Part shown: positions 1-8,481 of the stretch, piece by piece
How the letters are laid out: each line of letters begins with the position of its first letter
Numbering within the stretch: position 1 is the first letter of the stretch
From: Paracoccus fistulariae
Lineage (GTDB): Bacteria > Pseudomonadota > Alphaproteobacteria > Rhodobacterales > Rhodobacteraceae
Assembly: GCF_028553785.1 (NCBI RefSeq)
Contig: NZ_CP067136.1
Span: forward strand, 2,416,501 to 2,480,500
DNA length: 64,000 bases
Reading direction: 5' to 3'
The notes under the pieces: model-generated
Databases searched by the model: none
Seen by the model: the letters and a program-made list of their open reading frames with translations, nothing else
Told to the model about the DNA's origin: nothing
Position numbers and translations under genes: made by a program

Positions 1-471
1 AACGCGCTTCCAGCCTGCGCCGTCAAAACGTCCGATCAACTCCGTAACCATTGCCTGCATGTCGTCCCATGACATCGGCTCAAGGGGGAAGATCGCTTCG
101 ATGTCATCCAGGATCGGTCCAACATGACCGAATCTGAACTGTCGGCCCGCCGGAAGCGTGACCGGGCAATCCACCGCTGCATAAGTCAGGACAATTCCGC
201 CGGGGTCGTCGACATAGCGATCATCGGCACGCGCGGTCAGATAATAGGGAAAATCGTCCGGATCTTCATAACGACGAATATTCGCCTCTTCTTTCTGAAG
301 ATCGTTTTCGCGAAGAAATTGCGTATATTGCTGCAGAACTCGCGCGCTGATCTCGATAACAGGGCGCTGTGGCGAGGCTTTCGAGGCGGCGCGCATGGTC
401 AATAGGCTCCAGGAAAAAAGAAGGGGGATCGACATAACCGCAGCGATGATCAGAGGGACACGACGCATCAT
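1..471 (-). CDS. Unrecognised signal-anchored protein, partial (C-terminus beyond the window)
   Basis: I translated this on the minus strand from the ATG at 471-469. It is open for 157 codons to the window edge, so the C-terminus is missing. The protein begins MMRRVPLIIAAVMSIPLLF, a basic start plus hydrophobic stretch typical of a signal peptide or anchor, so export to the periplasm or inner membrane is likely. The rest is mixed and acidic, with a patch VLTYAAVDCPVTLPAG around residues 89-104. The start overlaps the stop of the preceding gene as TGATG, so it is translationally coupled as the third gene after vgrG. I do not recognise the family. Position after vgrG and an exported N-terminus fit an immunity or effector-associated protein, but that is inference. 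Confidence 0.6.
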   Translation of the reverse strand, partial: MMRRVPLIIAAVMSIPLLFSWSLLTMRAASKASPQRPVIEISARVLQQYTQFLRENDLQKEEANIRRYEDPDDFPYYLTARADDRYVDDPGGIVLTYAAVDCPVTLPAGRQFRFGHVGPILDDIEAIFPLEPMSWDDMQAMVTELIGRFDGAGWKRV

Positions 472-1286
472 CACAAACCTTCGACGACCATCATGCGGTC
501 CATCAGACGCCGGTAATATCTGACGCGATCTTGCGGATTGCTGATATCCAGATCACCAAGTGGCACTATCTGGTCCGGATCGCGCGTACATTGATAGGCG
601 ACGGCGATACTGCTTTGATCGTCATAGCCCAAGGCCCTCAGCGGGGGGAAGCCCGCTGCGAACTCCTCGGCAGCGGCGATGCCTTCAAAAACCTCAGGAT
701 AACGTTCGTATACCGGCTGCACGATCTCGGTTTGCTCGTACAAGGCGATCATATCGGCCGCACCCCGCAAATCGCCCTTCTGAAGCAATTCCAGTCCAGC
801 CATGATGTCGTCACTGACCTCGACCTCGCCACGCGCCACACATTCCTTCAGTCGTGCGTAGCCGCAGTCACTCATAAACTTGTTGGCCGGATAGATGCTG
901 GAAAAGATGGTGATATTGGCGTCGCCCAGTGCTTCAAGCGCGTCAGCCGGGTCGACGAACAATCTTCCACCAGTCTGAGCGTCCAGATCCTGTGTGCGCT
1001 GCATCGCGCAGCCACCCTGAACAGACACGTAACCCGCCAGTCTGATCCACCAATTATCGGGGGCATCTTTCCCCAGCTGCTGATAAGCTGCCGTAATAGC
1101 CTCGTTCCTACGTATTTCGCCGGGTATGAAATCGGTATTCATCGGATGTCCGCGAGCACGGCTAAGACCAGTCATCCGCGCGATCCGGTCGACCTCTGAA
1201 CTGGCCCGCGCCATAGCCTCGGCGCAATTCCCCGGGCAGGCCTGGACCGGATCGTCGGGGGCCAAGGTCGTACTAAGATCGTTCAT
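471..1286 (-). CDS. Unrecognised 271-aa protein of the vgrG-downstream module
   Basis: This is a 271-residue soluble protein with no clear signal peptide or membrane segment. It has several cysteines (CPGNC near residues 17-21, GGCAMQ near 92-97, DCGYARLKEC near 140-149) and a conserved-looking patch NWWIRLAGYVSVQGG in the middle. Its start overlaps the stop of the upstream 121-aa gene as ATGA, and its stop overlaps the next start, so the three genes form one tight unit behind the vgrG remnant. I cannot name the family. Genes placed like this usually encode T6SS cargo, its chaperone or its immunity protein, and the size fits a cargo protein. That is inference from position only. Confidence 0.6.
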   Translation of the reverse strand: MNDLSTTLAPDDPVQACPGNCAEAMARASSEVDRIARMTGLSRARGHPMNTDFIPGEIRRNEAITAAYQQLGKDAPDNWWIRLAGYVSVQGGCAMQRTQDLDAQTGGRLFVDPADALEALGDANITIFSSIYPANKFMSDCGYARLKECVARGEVEVSDDIMAGLELLQKGDLRGAADMIALYEQTEIVQPVYERYPEVFEGIAAAEEFAAGFPPLRALGYDDQSSIAVAYQCTRDPDQIVPLGDLDISNPQDRVRYYRRLMDRMMVVEGL

Positions 1287-1648
1287 GCCACCCTGTCCCC
1301 TTCCTTACCTACCGAATGCACGGTCACGAACCGAGCGCGGATATGTCGGCATTTTTCTTCGTTGGTCAGAAGGGGTCGGTTCAGTATCGCGTGAAAGCCA
1401 GGATCGCGTTGTATGGCCGTGCCGTTCAGGTACTGCGCTTCGATCAGATCGAACAGATGTTGCTCGGCCTTGAAGCCCAGTGACTGGGCATAGCTGCGCG
1501 CTTCTGTCACGGATGCTGTCAGGTCAGTGCAGTCGGGGTCGTTGTCATTGCCATGGATTTCGCGCAACCGCCTGGCAACGCGGGCATCGAAAGCAGCAAG
1601 CCGCGCAACTCTGTCGCCATCAATCTGCGCTTCACTCAGCCTTATCAT
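1283..1648 (-). CDS. Small protein of the kind encoded beside vgrG, function unknown
   Basis: A 121-residue protein, probably all-alpha and cytoplasmic. The layout is a basic N-terminal helix (VARLAAFDARVARRLREIHG), a central SYAQSLGFKAEQHLFDLIEA segment, then a DPxFxxIL...LTNEEK segment near the C-terminus. I recall this arrangement from small proteins often found next to T6SS effectors, but I cannot assign a named family. It lies 47 bases after the vgrG remnant, in the same direction, and overlaps the next gene by 4 bases (ATGA). The likely role is accessory (adaptor, chaperone or immunity), inferred from context. Confidence 0.55.
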   Translation of the reverse strand: MIRLSEAQIDGDRVARLAAFDARVARRLREIHGNDNDPDCTDLTASVTEARSYAQSLGFKAEQHLFDLIEAQYLNGTAIQRDPGFHAILNRPLLTNEEKCRHIRARFVTVHSVGKEGDRVA

Positions 1649-1695
1649 CCGCCCTATCCCACTAACGCGTTCAAAGAGAAATCACGTGGGTTCCT

Positions 1696-2967
1696 TTAGG
1701 ATTTCTCATTCTTGCATTCCTCCACGAATGGCAGGTCGGATTTCAGCGCGCTGACCTGATCGGGGCTACCAGAGGTGAAATCGACCTGAGGCGATTTCAC
1801 CTTGAGATGGGTCGTCTTGATCGTCACCCCGCTGTCGTCGATGATAATGGTGCCGCCCGGCCCGCCGATGACGAATTTCTCTTTCGCGTGCAGCACATGC
1901 TTGACGGTTCGTCCAAAGATCGAGCGCTTGACCTCGTAGTCGTAATCTTCGCCCACAACCAGCTTCTTGGTCTTGCCAACCGATGTCGTCATGATGTTTC
2001 CGACCACCGTGCTTTTGGCCATGCCGATCTGTTCTGACCGCGCAACGCCCACGGTGTCCGTGCGGAAACGCTCTACCACCGTGTTCAACATGCCCGATCC
2101 GCCCAGGAACGAGCCCAACTGCGCGGCAAGCGATGCCGCCGCCCCCGATTGCGCGACGCCCTGTCCTTGGCGATGTTCGCCGGTCGAAACGAAGCCGTTG
2201 ATCCCCTGCAAGGTCATCATCTCAATCGGAACCTCTGCGCCCTGCATGATCTGACCACCCAGGGCCGTCACGGGCTCGGTGCCGGATTTCTGCCCCGCCT
2301 TCTTGAACAGCTTCCCTCCCGCCTGCAGCAACGGCAGCATCTGCGTCAGCAAACCGAAGCCTCCTCCGCCGACGGTCACGCTCTTGCTGCTGCCCACGCG
2401 TTCGACGGAATTGACGCCGACCGAGGTCGCTGCATTCTGGCCGATCGTGTCCACCCTGTTGGCCTGGATATTGGCGCTTTGGTTGTTCAGCACCTTGGTG
2501 GTCATATCCTTCTGGGCGTGGAAGAACATGTCTTCCTGTCCGGCCTCATCCTCGAAGCTCAGTTCGTTGAAGCCATCGCCCTTGTGTGTATTCGAGCGCA
2601 GAACGGTCCGGGTTTTTTTGCAGGTAGGTCATATGGCACCTTCTGGCGCGAATTCGGCACGACGCCTGTGACGACGGGCCTGTCGGGGTCGCCGTCGAGA
2701 TAGCTGACCATCACCTCCATGCCGATGCGCGGGATCACCTGGCCGCCCCAGCCGGCCCCCGCCCAGTTCCAGCCGCAGATCGACCGGCTTGCCCAGCAGA
2801 TCCTGCGGCGTCAGATCCGGCGATTTCGACCGCAGCGAGACCCGCCCCTCGAACAGCTCGAAAATCGCCTCGCGCCAATGCAGCTTCTGCGCCAGCAGCT
2901 GATCCGCTCCCAGAGCGCTGTCAATGCGCAGAATCCGCTCAGCCTGAAGAAAATCTGCTGCAGCCAT
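1696..2967 (-). pseudogene. vgrG: vgrG (tssI) spike gene, broken by an internal deletion and a frameshift
   Basis: VgrG is the trimeric T6SS spike tip. Three fragments are visible on the minus strand. Fragment 1 (from ATG 2967, about 70 residues, MAAADFLQAERILRIDSALG) is the normal VgrG N-terminus. It then jumps, at about 2755-2765, into a different frame carrying the gp5-like OB-fold strand IPRIGMEVMVSYLDGDPDRP. That fragment runs to a run of seven T at 2613-2619 (A7 on the coding strand), where one missing base shifts the frame again. The C-terminal fragment (MFFHAQKDMTTKVLNNQSAN onward) is then open to 1696. Most of the gp27-like body, about 300 residues in intact relatives, is absent. No functional spike can come from this copy. 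An assembly error is the alternative. Confidence 0.85.
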
Positions 2968-3005
2968 GGTCTTACCCCGTCATCGTTAAATGCAGAAAAT
3001 GCATT

Positions 3006-3031
3006 TGACCGGGACAGGACATTCCCGGTCA
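3006..3031 (-). terminator. Hairpin between tae4 and the vgrG remnant
   Basis: TGACCGGG at 3006-3013 pairs perfectly with CCCGGTCA at 3024-3031 across a 10-base loop. It lies in the 91-base gap between the tae4 stop and the vgrG start, read on the minus strand. Only a weak T-rich tract follows (AAATGCATTTT), so it may attenuate or protect the transcript rather than end it fully. Confidence 0.4.
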
Positions 3032-3058
3032 TCAATGACTTCAAGACGCCCACACGGA

Positions 3059-3565
3059 TCAAGAGCGCGGCGATCTGGCGAGCGGCCAGAACCACACCTG
3101 CTTGGCGCCGAAATAGCAGGCGCTGGCGCAGTTCAACGCGTCGGCGGAGTTGTCGATCAGGTCGATATGACCGCCCCCCGCATAGCCCGCGATGCCGTGA
3201 AAGGCGATGATCCCACGTCGCGCGCGCAGGGCGCTGGCAGGGTTTTGGGCCGAGAGGATCTCGGGCTTGCCCAGCCAGGCAGGGGTCGCCAGCAGGTCGG
3301 CCAGCTTCGTCATGCTGACCTGCACCCGCTTGCCCTTATATGGCCCGGAAAGAATGCGATGCGAGCCCGCAGTCAGCGGATAGCCGGACTTCACAAGCGC
3401 AAGGCTGACGCGGATCGCACAGGTGTTCTGGTAATTCGGATTGCTGATGAATTCGTCCCAGCCGATCTGCCGATACAGATCCGCCAGCGAGACATAGCCC
3501 GCGTGGCTTGGTGTCGAGGGCGCGTAATTCGCCCGAAGCGTGTCATAGGGAATATTTTTCGTCAT
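3059..3565 (-). CDS. tae4: Type VI amidase effector Tae4 (peptidoglycan amidase)
   Basis: Tae4 effectors are NlpC/P60-like cysteine amidases delivered to rival periplasms, where they cut the D-Glu to mDAP bond of peptidoglycan. The 168-residue length is normal. The catalytic cysteine is C49 in NTCAIRVSLAL, the catalytic histidine is H133 in GGHIDL, and C146 and C150 near the end (NCASACYF) match the usual disulfide pair. The C-terminal VWFWPL is also typical. There is no signal peptide, as expected for Hcp-carried cargo. The start overlaps the stop of tai4 by ATGA, and hcp lies just upstream in the operon, which supports loading into Hcp tubes. Confidence 0.92.
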   Translation of the reverse strand: MTKNIPYDTLRANYAPSTPSHAGYVSLADLYRQIGWDEFISNPNYQNTCAIRVSLALVKSGYPLTAGSHRILSGPYKGKRVQVSMTKLADLLATPAWLGKPEILSAQNPASALRARRGIIAFHGIAGYAGGGHIDLIDNSADALNCASACYFGAKQVWFWPLARSPRS

Positions 3566-3921
3566 TCAGACTGTCCATCCTCGTTACAGGGACCAAGCTG
3601 CTGCAGGGTCTGGGCCACAGCGACTTCGGCGGGCTGATCCTGCGCCTCTGCCTCAAGGCCGTCGATCCGGTCATAGACGCGGGCCAGAACCTCATGCGGG
3701 GCGATGCCCGGATCACACCACTCGGTGATTGTGGAAAGCGCTGCGACATAGCCCTCGGCAAAGGCGATGGCGGAATCGCCGTCGCGCATGACCCCGCGAT
3801 AACTGAAGCCGTCGCCGCGTATGGCATCACGCAGATCGCCGGCGGTCAGAATGTCGTCGGCCGCCGCCGCAGTTGCGATCAGGGCCATTCCGGTCACGAG
3901 GCCTGCCAGGATCTTGCGCAT
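3562..3921 (-). CDS. tai4: Tae4 immunity protein Tai4 (periplasmic)
   Basis: This is the cognate immunity protein that blocks the active site of Tae4 in the periplasm. From the chosen start at 3921 it is 119 residues and begins MRKILAGLVTGMALIATAAA, a clear Sec signal peptide. An in-frame ATG eight codons upstream (3945) would put acidic residues before the signal and is less likely. Two cysteines, in EWCDPG and GPCNED, can form the disulfide seen in this family. It sits directly upstream of tae4 with a 4-base overlap, so immunity is made first and in step with the toxin. Assignment rests on partner, size, signal peptide and cysteine pattern. Confidence 0.85.
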   Translation of the reverse strand: MRKILAGLVTGMALIATAAAADDILTAGDLRDAIRGDGFSYRGVMRDGDSAIAFAEGYVAALSTITEWCDPGIAPHEVLARVYDRIDGLEAEAQDQPAEVAVAQTLQQLGPCNEDGQSE

Positions 3922-4014
3922 GATATCCTCGGGGTATCTTGTCATGTGCCGCGGGAACGGGCGGCTGGCATGGGGCGCCGCAACGCCCCCTGCCTGGTTG
4001 TGAAGAAAGCGCGA

Positions 4015-4491
4015 TCAGCCGGCTTTGGTGGTGGCCAGATCGTAGGACGCGATCATCGGCGACTTCGGCTTGTGCTGATCGTCGAACGGGGTGTACTTCA
4101 CTTCCATCTTGGTGAAGTTCAGGTGCACGGTTTCCACCGGACGGTCGCCCGAGGTATCGACCGAGTAGTTCGAGACCAGCGTGTTGGTCAGCTTGTACTC
4201 GATATAGGTATCGCCGGGGTTGCCGGTGGTGACCAGGTGGATGACCGTGGTCTTGCCGGTGCGGCCGGTGCAGGCTTCGGCGAAAAGCTTCGTCGACGAG
4301 CTGTCGGAAACCTTGGTGATGACGACTTCGCTGACGGTCGGCTCGGAAGCTTCGCGGTTCGCGGTCGAGCCTGCGGCGGTGTTCATGTTGCGCGCAACAT
4401 TCCAGTGCAGGGTCTCGATATCCATCCAGTTCTTGTGCGTCTCGTGGGTCGCGTCACCGGGGATGCCGTCAAGCTGAAGATAGATGGGCAT
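4015..4491 (-). CDS. hcp: T6SS inner tube protein Hcp
   Basis: Hcp (TssD) forms hexameric rings that stack into the inner tube fired by the T6SS and can carry small effectors in its lumen. The 158 residues match the family length. The start MPIYLQLDGIPGDATH and the central YIEYKLTNTLVSNYSVDTSG are typical Hcp sequence. A GGAG ribosome-binding site precedes the ATG. It lies 54 bases downstream of clpV and upstream of tai4-tae4 in the leftward operon. Tae4 is small enough to be carried in the Hcp lumen, so this Hcp is its probable carrier. Confidence 0.95.
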   Translation of the reverse strand: MPIYLQLDGIPGDATHETHKNWMDIETLHWNVARNMNTAAGSTANREASEPTVSEVVITKVSDSSSTKLFAEACTGRTGKTTVIHLVTTGNPGDTYIEYKLTNTLVSNYSVDTSGDRPVETVHLNFTKMEVKYTPFDDQHKPKSPMIASYDLATTKAG

Positions 4492-4545
4492 ATGTTACTC
4501 CAAAAAAGTGAAATGAGGTATATTTAACGGGTCCAAGACAGTCTC

Positions 4546-7122
4546 TTAGCCCGCACGACGCCGCCGCGGTCCGACCGCCGTAACGGTGAGGTCGGATCCT
4601 TGGTCAACGTCAATTTCGATGCTGCGCGGCATGGAATTGCGCAGAACCGAATCCAGGAAAAAGTCAGCCAGCCGTGGCAGCAGATCGCGCGACAGCATCG
4701 CTTCGATCGCCCGCGCGCCGGTATCGCCCGCCTCAGCCGCGTCGGCCAGCATGTTGCGGGCGGCGTCGGTCACATCCATCTGCGTGCCATAGCTGGTCAT
4801 CAGCCGGTCGGCGATCTTGCCAAGTTGCAGATCGACGATCCCGGCCAGCACATCCCGCGACAGGGGCAGGAAGGGCAGCACAGAGACGCGGCCCAGGAAG
4901 GCGGGCTTGAATTGCGACAGAAGCTCGGGTTTCAGCGTGGCGGTCAGCGCCTCGCCTTCGGGCATGGTTTCGGGATCCTCGGCCAGCGTCGCCAGCGTAT
5001 CGGTGCCGGTATTCGCGGTCATCAGGATCACCGTATTGCGGAAATCGACATCGCGGCCCTCGCCATCGCGCAACGTGCCCTTGTCGAAGACCTGATAGAA
5101 AATGTCCTGAACGCCGGGATGGGCCTTGTCCATCTCGTCCAGCAGCAGCACACCATAGGGCCTGCGGCGGACCGCCTCGGTCAGGACACCGCCCTCGCCA
5201 TAGCCGACATAGCCGGGCGGGGATCCCATCAGCAAAGAGACTTTATGCTCTTCCTTGAATTCGGACATGTTGATGACCGTCAGGCCCGAGGGACCGCCGA
5301 ACAGCTCATCCGCCAGCGCCAGCGCGGTTTCCGTCTTGCCCACGCCCGAGGTGCCGACCATCAGGAAAACGCCCTGCGGACGGCGCGGGTCCTGCAGGTT
5401 GGCGCGGGCCACGCGCATCGCCTGCGACAGCCCGTCCAGCGCGCGATCCTGTCCCAGAACCCGCGATTTCAACCGTTCGTCCAATGAGGACACGGCCGAG
5501 ATCTGATCGCGAAGCAGGCGTCCCGCCGGCACGCCGGTCCAGCGCGCAACCACCTGCGCCACGGCACCGGCATCCACGACGCGGTGGACCAGCGGCTCTT
5601 CCCCCGCGACCTTGGCCAGCTTGCGTTCCGCCGCGGCCAGATCCTTCATCGCATCCGCGCCGCCTGCGGCCTCGACGGCATCGGCGGCATCAGCCAATTC
5701 GCGCTGCTGCGCCAGGCGTTCCCCGGCGGCGGCGGCCTCGGCCTCGGCCTCGGCCAGATCGGCCTTCAACTGGCGCAGCCGCTCGGGCAGCCCGGATTTG
5801 GCCGGTTCCAGCGCTAGCGCGTCGATTTCCGCCCGGATCATCTGCGCTTCACGCTGCGGCGCGGCCAGCGCCTCGGGGTCGGTTTCGCGGCTCATGGCGA
5901 CGGCAGAGGCCGCCGTGTCGATCAGGCTGACGGCCTTGTCCGGCAACTGACGTTCCGGGATGTAGCGGGCCGACAATTCGACCGCGGCGCGCAGGGCATC
6001 GTCGCGGATCGGGATGCCGTGATGGGCCTGAAACCGGGGCGCCAGCATCCGCATCATGCGAATCGCGGTTTCGATATCGGGTTCCGCGACCTTCACCGTC
6101 TGGAAACGGCGGGTCAGCGCCGGATCCTTTTCGAAATATTTCTTGTATTCGGCCCAGGTCGTCGCCGCGATGGTCTTCAACTCACCCCGCGCCAGGGCCG
6201 GTTTCAGGATATTGGCCGCGTCGCCCTGACCGGCGCTGCCCCCTGCCCCGATCAGGGTATGCGCCTCGTCGATGAACAGGATGATCGGCGTGGGCGAGGC
6301 TTTGACCTGATCGACAACGCCTTTCAGGCGGCGTTCGAATTCACCCTTCACGCCCGCACCGGCCTGCAAAATGTTCAGATCCAGAACCCGGACCGACACG
6401 TCTTTCAGGCGGGCGGGCGCGCGGCCCTCGGCGATCATCAGGGCAAAGGCCTCGACAATCGCGGTCTTGCCGACGCCGGCTTCGCCCACAAGGATCGGGT
6501 TGTTCTGGCGGCGGCGCATCAGGATATCGACCATCTGGCGCAGCTCTGCGTCCCGGCCAATCACCGCATCCAGCCGACCGGCCCGGGCATCGGCCGTCAG
6601 GTCGGTGGCGAATTGCGCCAAAAAATCCTCGCCCGTGGCGGGGGCAGGGCTGCCCGGCGATTGCGCCGGCTGGGCCGAGGCCAGCTCTTCCAGACGCGAC
6701 AGGTTCAGTTTCAGCAGCGAGGGCGCGCTGACACGCAGCGCCGCGCGCAGATCGGTTTCGCTGCACAGCGTCAGCAGCAGCACCGGCAGCGTCACCCGAT
6801 CCTGCGAAAACCGCAGCGAGGCCGCCGCCCAGGCTTCGCGGGCCAGCGTCACCACCGATGTCGCCAGCGAAGGCGCGCCGCTGGCATCGCGCGGCATTTC
6901 GGCCAGGGCGGCGTCGGTTTCGGCAATGACGGTGCCGGGCGCGCCGCCACAGATCTCGATCAATTCGGCGGGACCGGCCTCATGGCTCAGCGCGTTCAGG
7001 AAATGGGACAGTTCCAGCGTGGCGTGATTATTACGCACCGCCAGCGCAGCAGCGCGTTCAAGCGCGGTCGACAGAACCGGCTCAAGTCGCCCCAACAGTT
7101 GATGCAAATCAATAACGGCCAT
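4546..7122 (-). CDS. clpV: T6SS sheath-recycling ATPase TssH (ClpV)
   Basis: ClpV is a AAA+ Clp/Hsp100 unfoldase that disassembles contracted TssB-TssC sheaths in the cytoplasm. The 858 residues contain an N-terminal Clp-N repeat region (1 to about 150), a first AAA+ module with Walker A GEAGVGKT at 213-220 and Walker B DEAH at 285-288, an acidic coiled-coil middle domain, and a second AAA+ module with Walker A GTSGVGKT at about 590-597. Unlike ClpB, the N-domain is the ClpV type and the gene sits in a T6SS locus. It is the first gene of the leftward operon and diverges from tssA across a 206-base AT-rich gap. Confidence 0.96.
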   Translation of the reverse strand: MAVIDLHQLLGRLEPVLSTALERAAALAVRNNHATLELSHFLNALSHEAGPAELIEICGGAPGTVIAETDAALAEMPRDASGAPSLATSVVTLAREAWAAASLRFSQDRVTLPVLLLTLCSETDLRAALRVSAPSLLKLNLSRLEELASAQPAQSPGSPAPATGEDFLAQFATDLTADARAGRLDAVIGRDAELRQMVDILMRRRQNNPILVGEAGVGKTAIVEAFALMIAEGRAPARLKDVSVRVLDLNILQAGAGVKGEFERRLKGVVDQVKASPTPIILFIDEAHTLIGAGGSAGQGDAANILKPALARGELKTIAATTWAEYKKYFEKDPALTRRFQTVKVAEPDIETAIRMMRMLAPRFQAHHGIPIRDDALRAAVELSARYIPERQLPDKAVSLIDTAASAVAMSRETDPEALAAPQREAQMIRAEIDALALEPAKSGLPERLRQLKADLAEAEAEAAAAGERLAQQRELADAADAVEAAGGADAMKDLAAAERKLAKVAGEEPLVHRVVDAGAVAQVVARWTGVPAGRLLRDQISAVSSLDERLKSRVLGQDRALDGLSQAMRVARANLQDPRRPQGVFLMVGTSGVGKTETALALADELFGGPSGLTVINMSEFKEEHKVSLLMGSPPGYVGYGEGGVLTEAVRRRPYGVLLLDEMDKAHPGVQDIFYQVFDKGTLRDGEGRDVDFRNTVILMTANTGTDTLATLAEDPETMPEGEALTATLKPELLSQFKPAFLGRVSVLPFLPLSRDVLAGIVDLQLGKIADRLMTSYGTQMDVTDAARNMLADAAEAGDTGARAIEAMLSRDLLPRLADFFLDSVLRNSMPRSIEIDVDQGSDLTVTAVGPRRRRAG

Positions 7123-7328
7123 TCAAAAACACACACCCGCAGGGCACCCATATGGCGCGTCCGCAGACCCCAAACAAAGTCCAACCGATTGGCTCGGCAT
7201 AATGATTGCGGGGAAGCTGCTACCAAAGCAAAAGAAATAGCAACCCTAGAATATATGACAGCAATCGTTATAAATGCGTAAATAAATCGGTGTTTCGTCA
7301 TGATCGGTGTCAGGTAAGTTTTTGATAG
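7123..7328. promoter_or_regulatory. Divergent promoter region between clpV and tssA
   Basis: This 206-base gap is clearly richer in A and T than the flanking genes, especially 7205-7300, and separates the two divergent T6SS operons. Promoters for both must lie here or upstream, but I see no convincing sigma-70, sigma-54 or EcfG consensus, so I place no exact -35/-10. No reading frame here looks real. Confidence 0.5.
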
Positions 7329-8387
7329 ATGGATGATTTTATAGGGAATCCGAATCACGAAATGACGCCGGGTCTGGAAATGGCCATCGGCGGATTATTG
7401 CCGACCGGCCCCGATCCCCGGACAACTGAACCGGTCGTTTCAATATACCGGCAATTGCGTGACAGCCGGAATGAGGCGCGTCAGGACGAACGCCAGCAGG
7501 AAGCGTCTGAAAACGCCGGAAAAGCGATTTCGCTGAGCCCCGCATGGCAGAATGTCCGGGAAATGGCGACCCGGCTTCTGGCCGATCACGCCAAGGATGT
7601 CGAGGCGCTCGTCTGGCTGACCGAGGCCGAAACGCGGCTGGATGGACATGCCGGTCTGGCCCGCAGTCTGAGGCTGATTCGGCAGTTGATCCAGAATTTC
7701 GGCACCGCCCTGCACCCCCAACCGGAAGAGCCTGACGACGACACCTTTGCCGCGCTGGCCGGGCTGAACGGCGTCGGCCGCGAGGGCACGCTGATCCAGC
7801 CGCTGCGGCTGGTGCCTTTGGTGCCGGGAAGTGGCTGGGGCGAAAATTCGCTGTGGATGACGATGGATGCGACGACCTCGCCCGGTGTCGCCTCGGCCAT
7901 GGCGGCGGCAGGGCCTGCCGCGATGGGCCGGATCTTTGCCGATATCCGCGCCGCGCAAGAGGAACTGGCGCTGCTGGATCAGGTGCTGACCGACGAATTG
8001 GGCGCTGCCGCGCCGCCAACCGCGCAGATCCGCGCCATTCTGGATGATACCGAACGCACCGTGCGTCGGCTGGCCGAACTGACGGAACCACAGGCCGCAG
8101 CACCCGAATCGCAACACGAACCGGCGGCCTCGCCCGCGCAGGCGACGGCAACCGGGCCGATCACTTCGCGCGAAGAGGCCTTTGACCAGCTTTTGCGGAT
8201 CTCGGCCTATTTCCGCAAGGCCGAGCCGCATTCCCCGATCGGCTTCGCGCTGGAAACCCTGGTCCGGCGGGGCAGGATGGACTTCCTGACGCTGCTGCAA
8301 GAGCTGATCCCGGATGACTCCGCCCGCGCATCGGTGATGACCAATGCCGGCATTCGAAACCCCGACGGCGATAATTCGCCGGAATGA
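7329..8387 (+). CDS. tssA: T6SS cap and baseplate-assembly protein TssA
   Basis: TssA starts baseplate and sheath assembly and can cap the growing sheath. The 352 residues contain the N-terminal ImpA_N domain (about residues 15-170, with SPAWQNVREMATRLLADHAKDVEAL and GWGENSLW) followed by an alanine/glutamine-rich linker and a short C-terminal helical region ending in a VRRGRMDFLTLLQELIPDD motif. The C-terminal part is short, as in short-type TssA proteins. It is the first gene of the rightward operon, about 95 bases ahead of tssB. ATG 7329 follows an AGG-rich stretch; ATG at codon 11 is an alternative. Confidence 0.9.
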   Translation: MDDFIGNPNHEMTPGLEMAIGGLLPTGPDPRTTEPVVSIYRQLRDSRNEARQDERQQEASENAGKAISLSPAWQNVREMATRLLADHAKDVEALVWLTEAETRLDGHAGLARSLRLIRQLIQNFGTALHPQPEEPDDDTFAALAGLNGVGREGTLIQPLRLVPLVPGSGWGENSLWMTMDATTSPGVASAMAAAGPAAMGRIFADIRAAQEELALLDQVLTDELGAAAPPTAQIRAILDDTERTVRRLAELTEPQAAAPESQHEPAASPAQATATGPITSREEAFDQLLRISAYFRKAEPHSPIGFALETLVRRGRMDFLTLLQELIPDDSARASVMTNAGIRNPDGDNSPE

Positions 8388-8481
8388 GGAAACCGCAACC
8401 ATAGCCTGTTGAGCGACCAGCCCCTGCAGGGCAGACGTCTCGGCAAGCTCGATTTCAGATAGATTTGTTCAGGAGGCCGTC

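Noticed and set aside
1655..1695. GTTCC and AACG between vgrG and the 121-aa gene as an EcfG site
   Set aside because: The spacer is 22 bases, outside the 16-17 used by EcfG.
2719..4527. Plus-strand frames at 2719-3210, 2990-3637 and 3508-4527
   Set aside because: They run against tae4, tai4, hcp and vgrG, all of which have clear family motifs on the minus strand.
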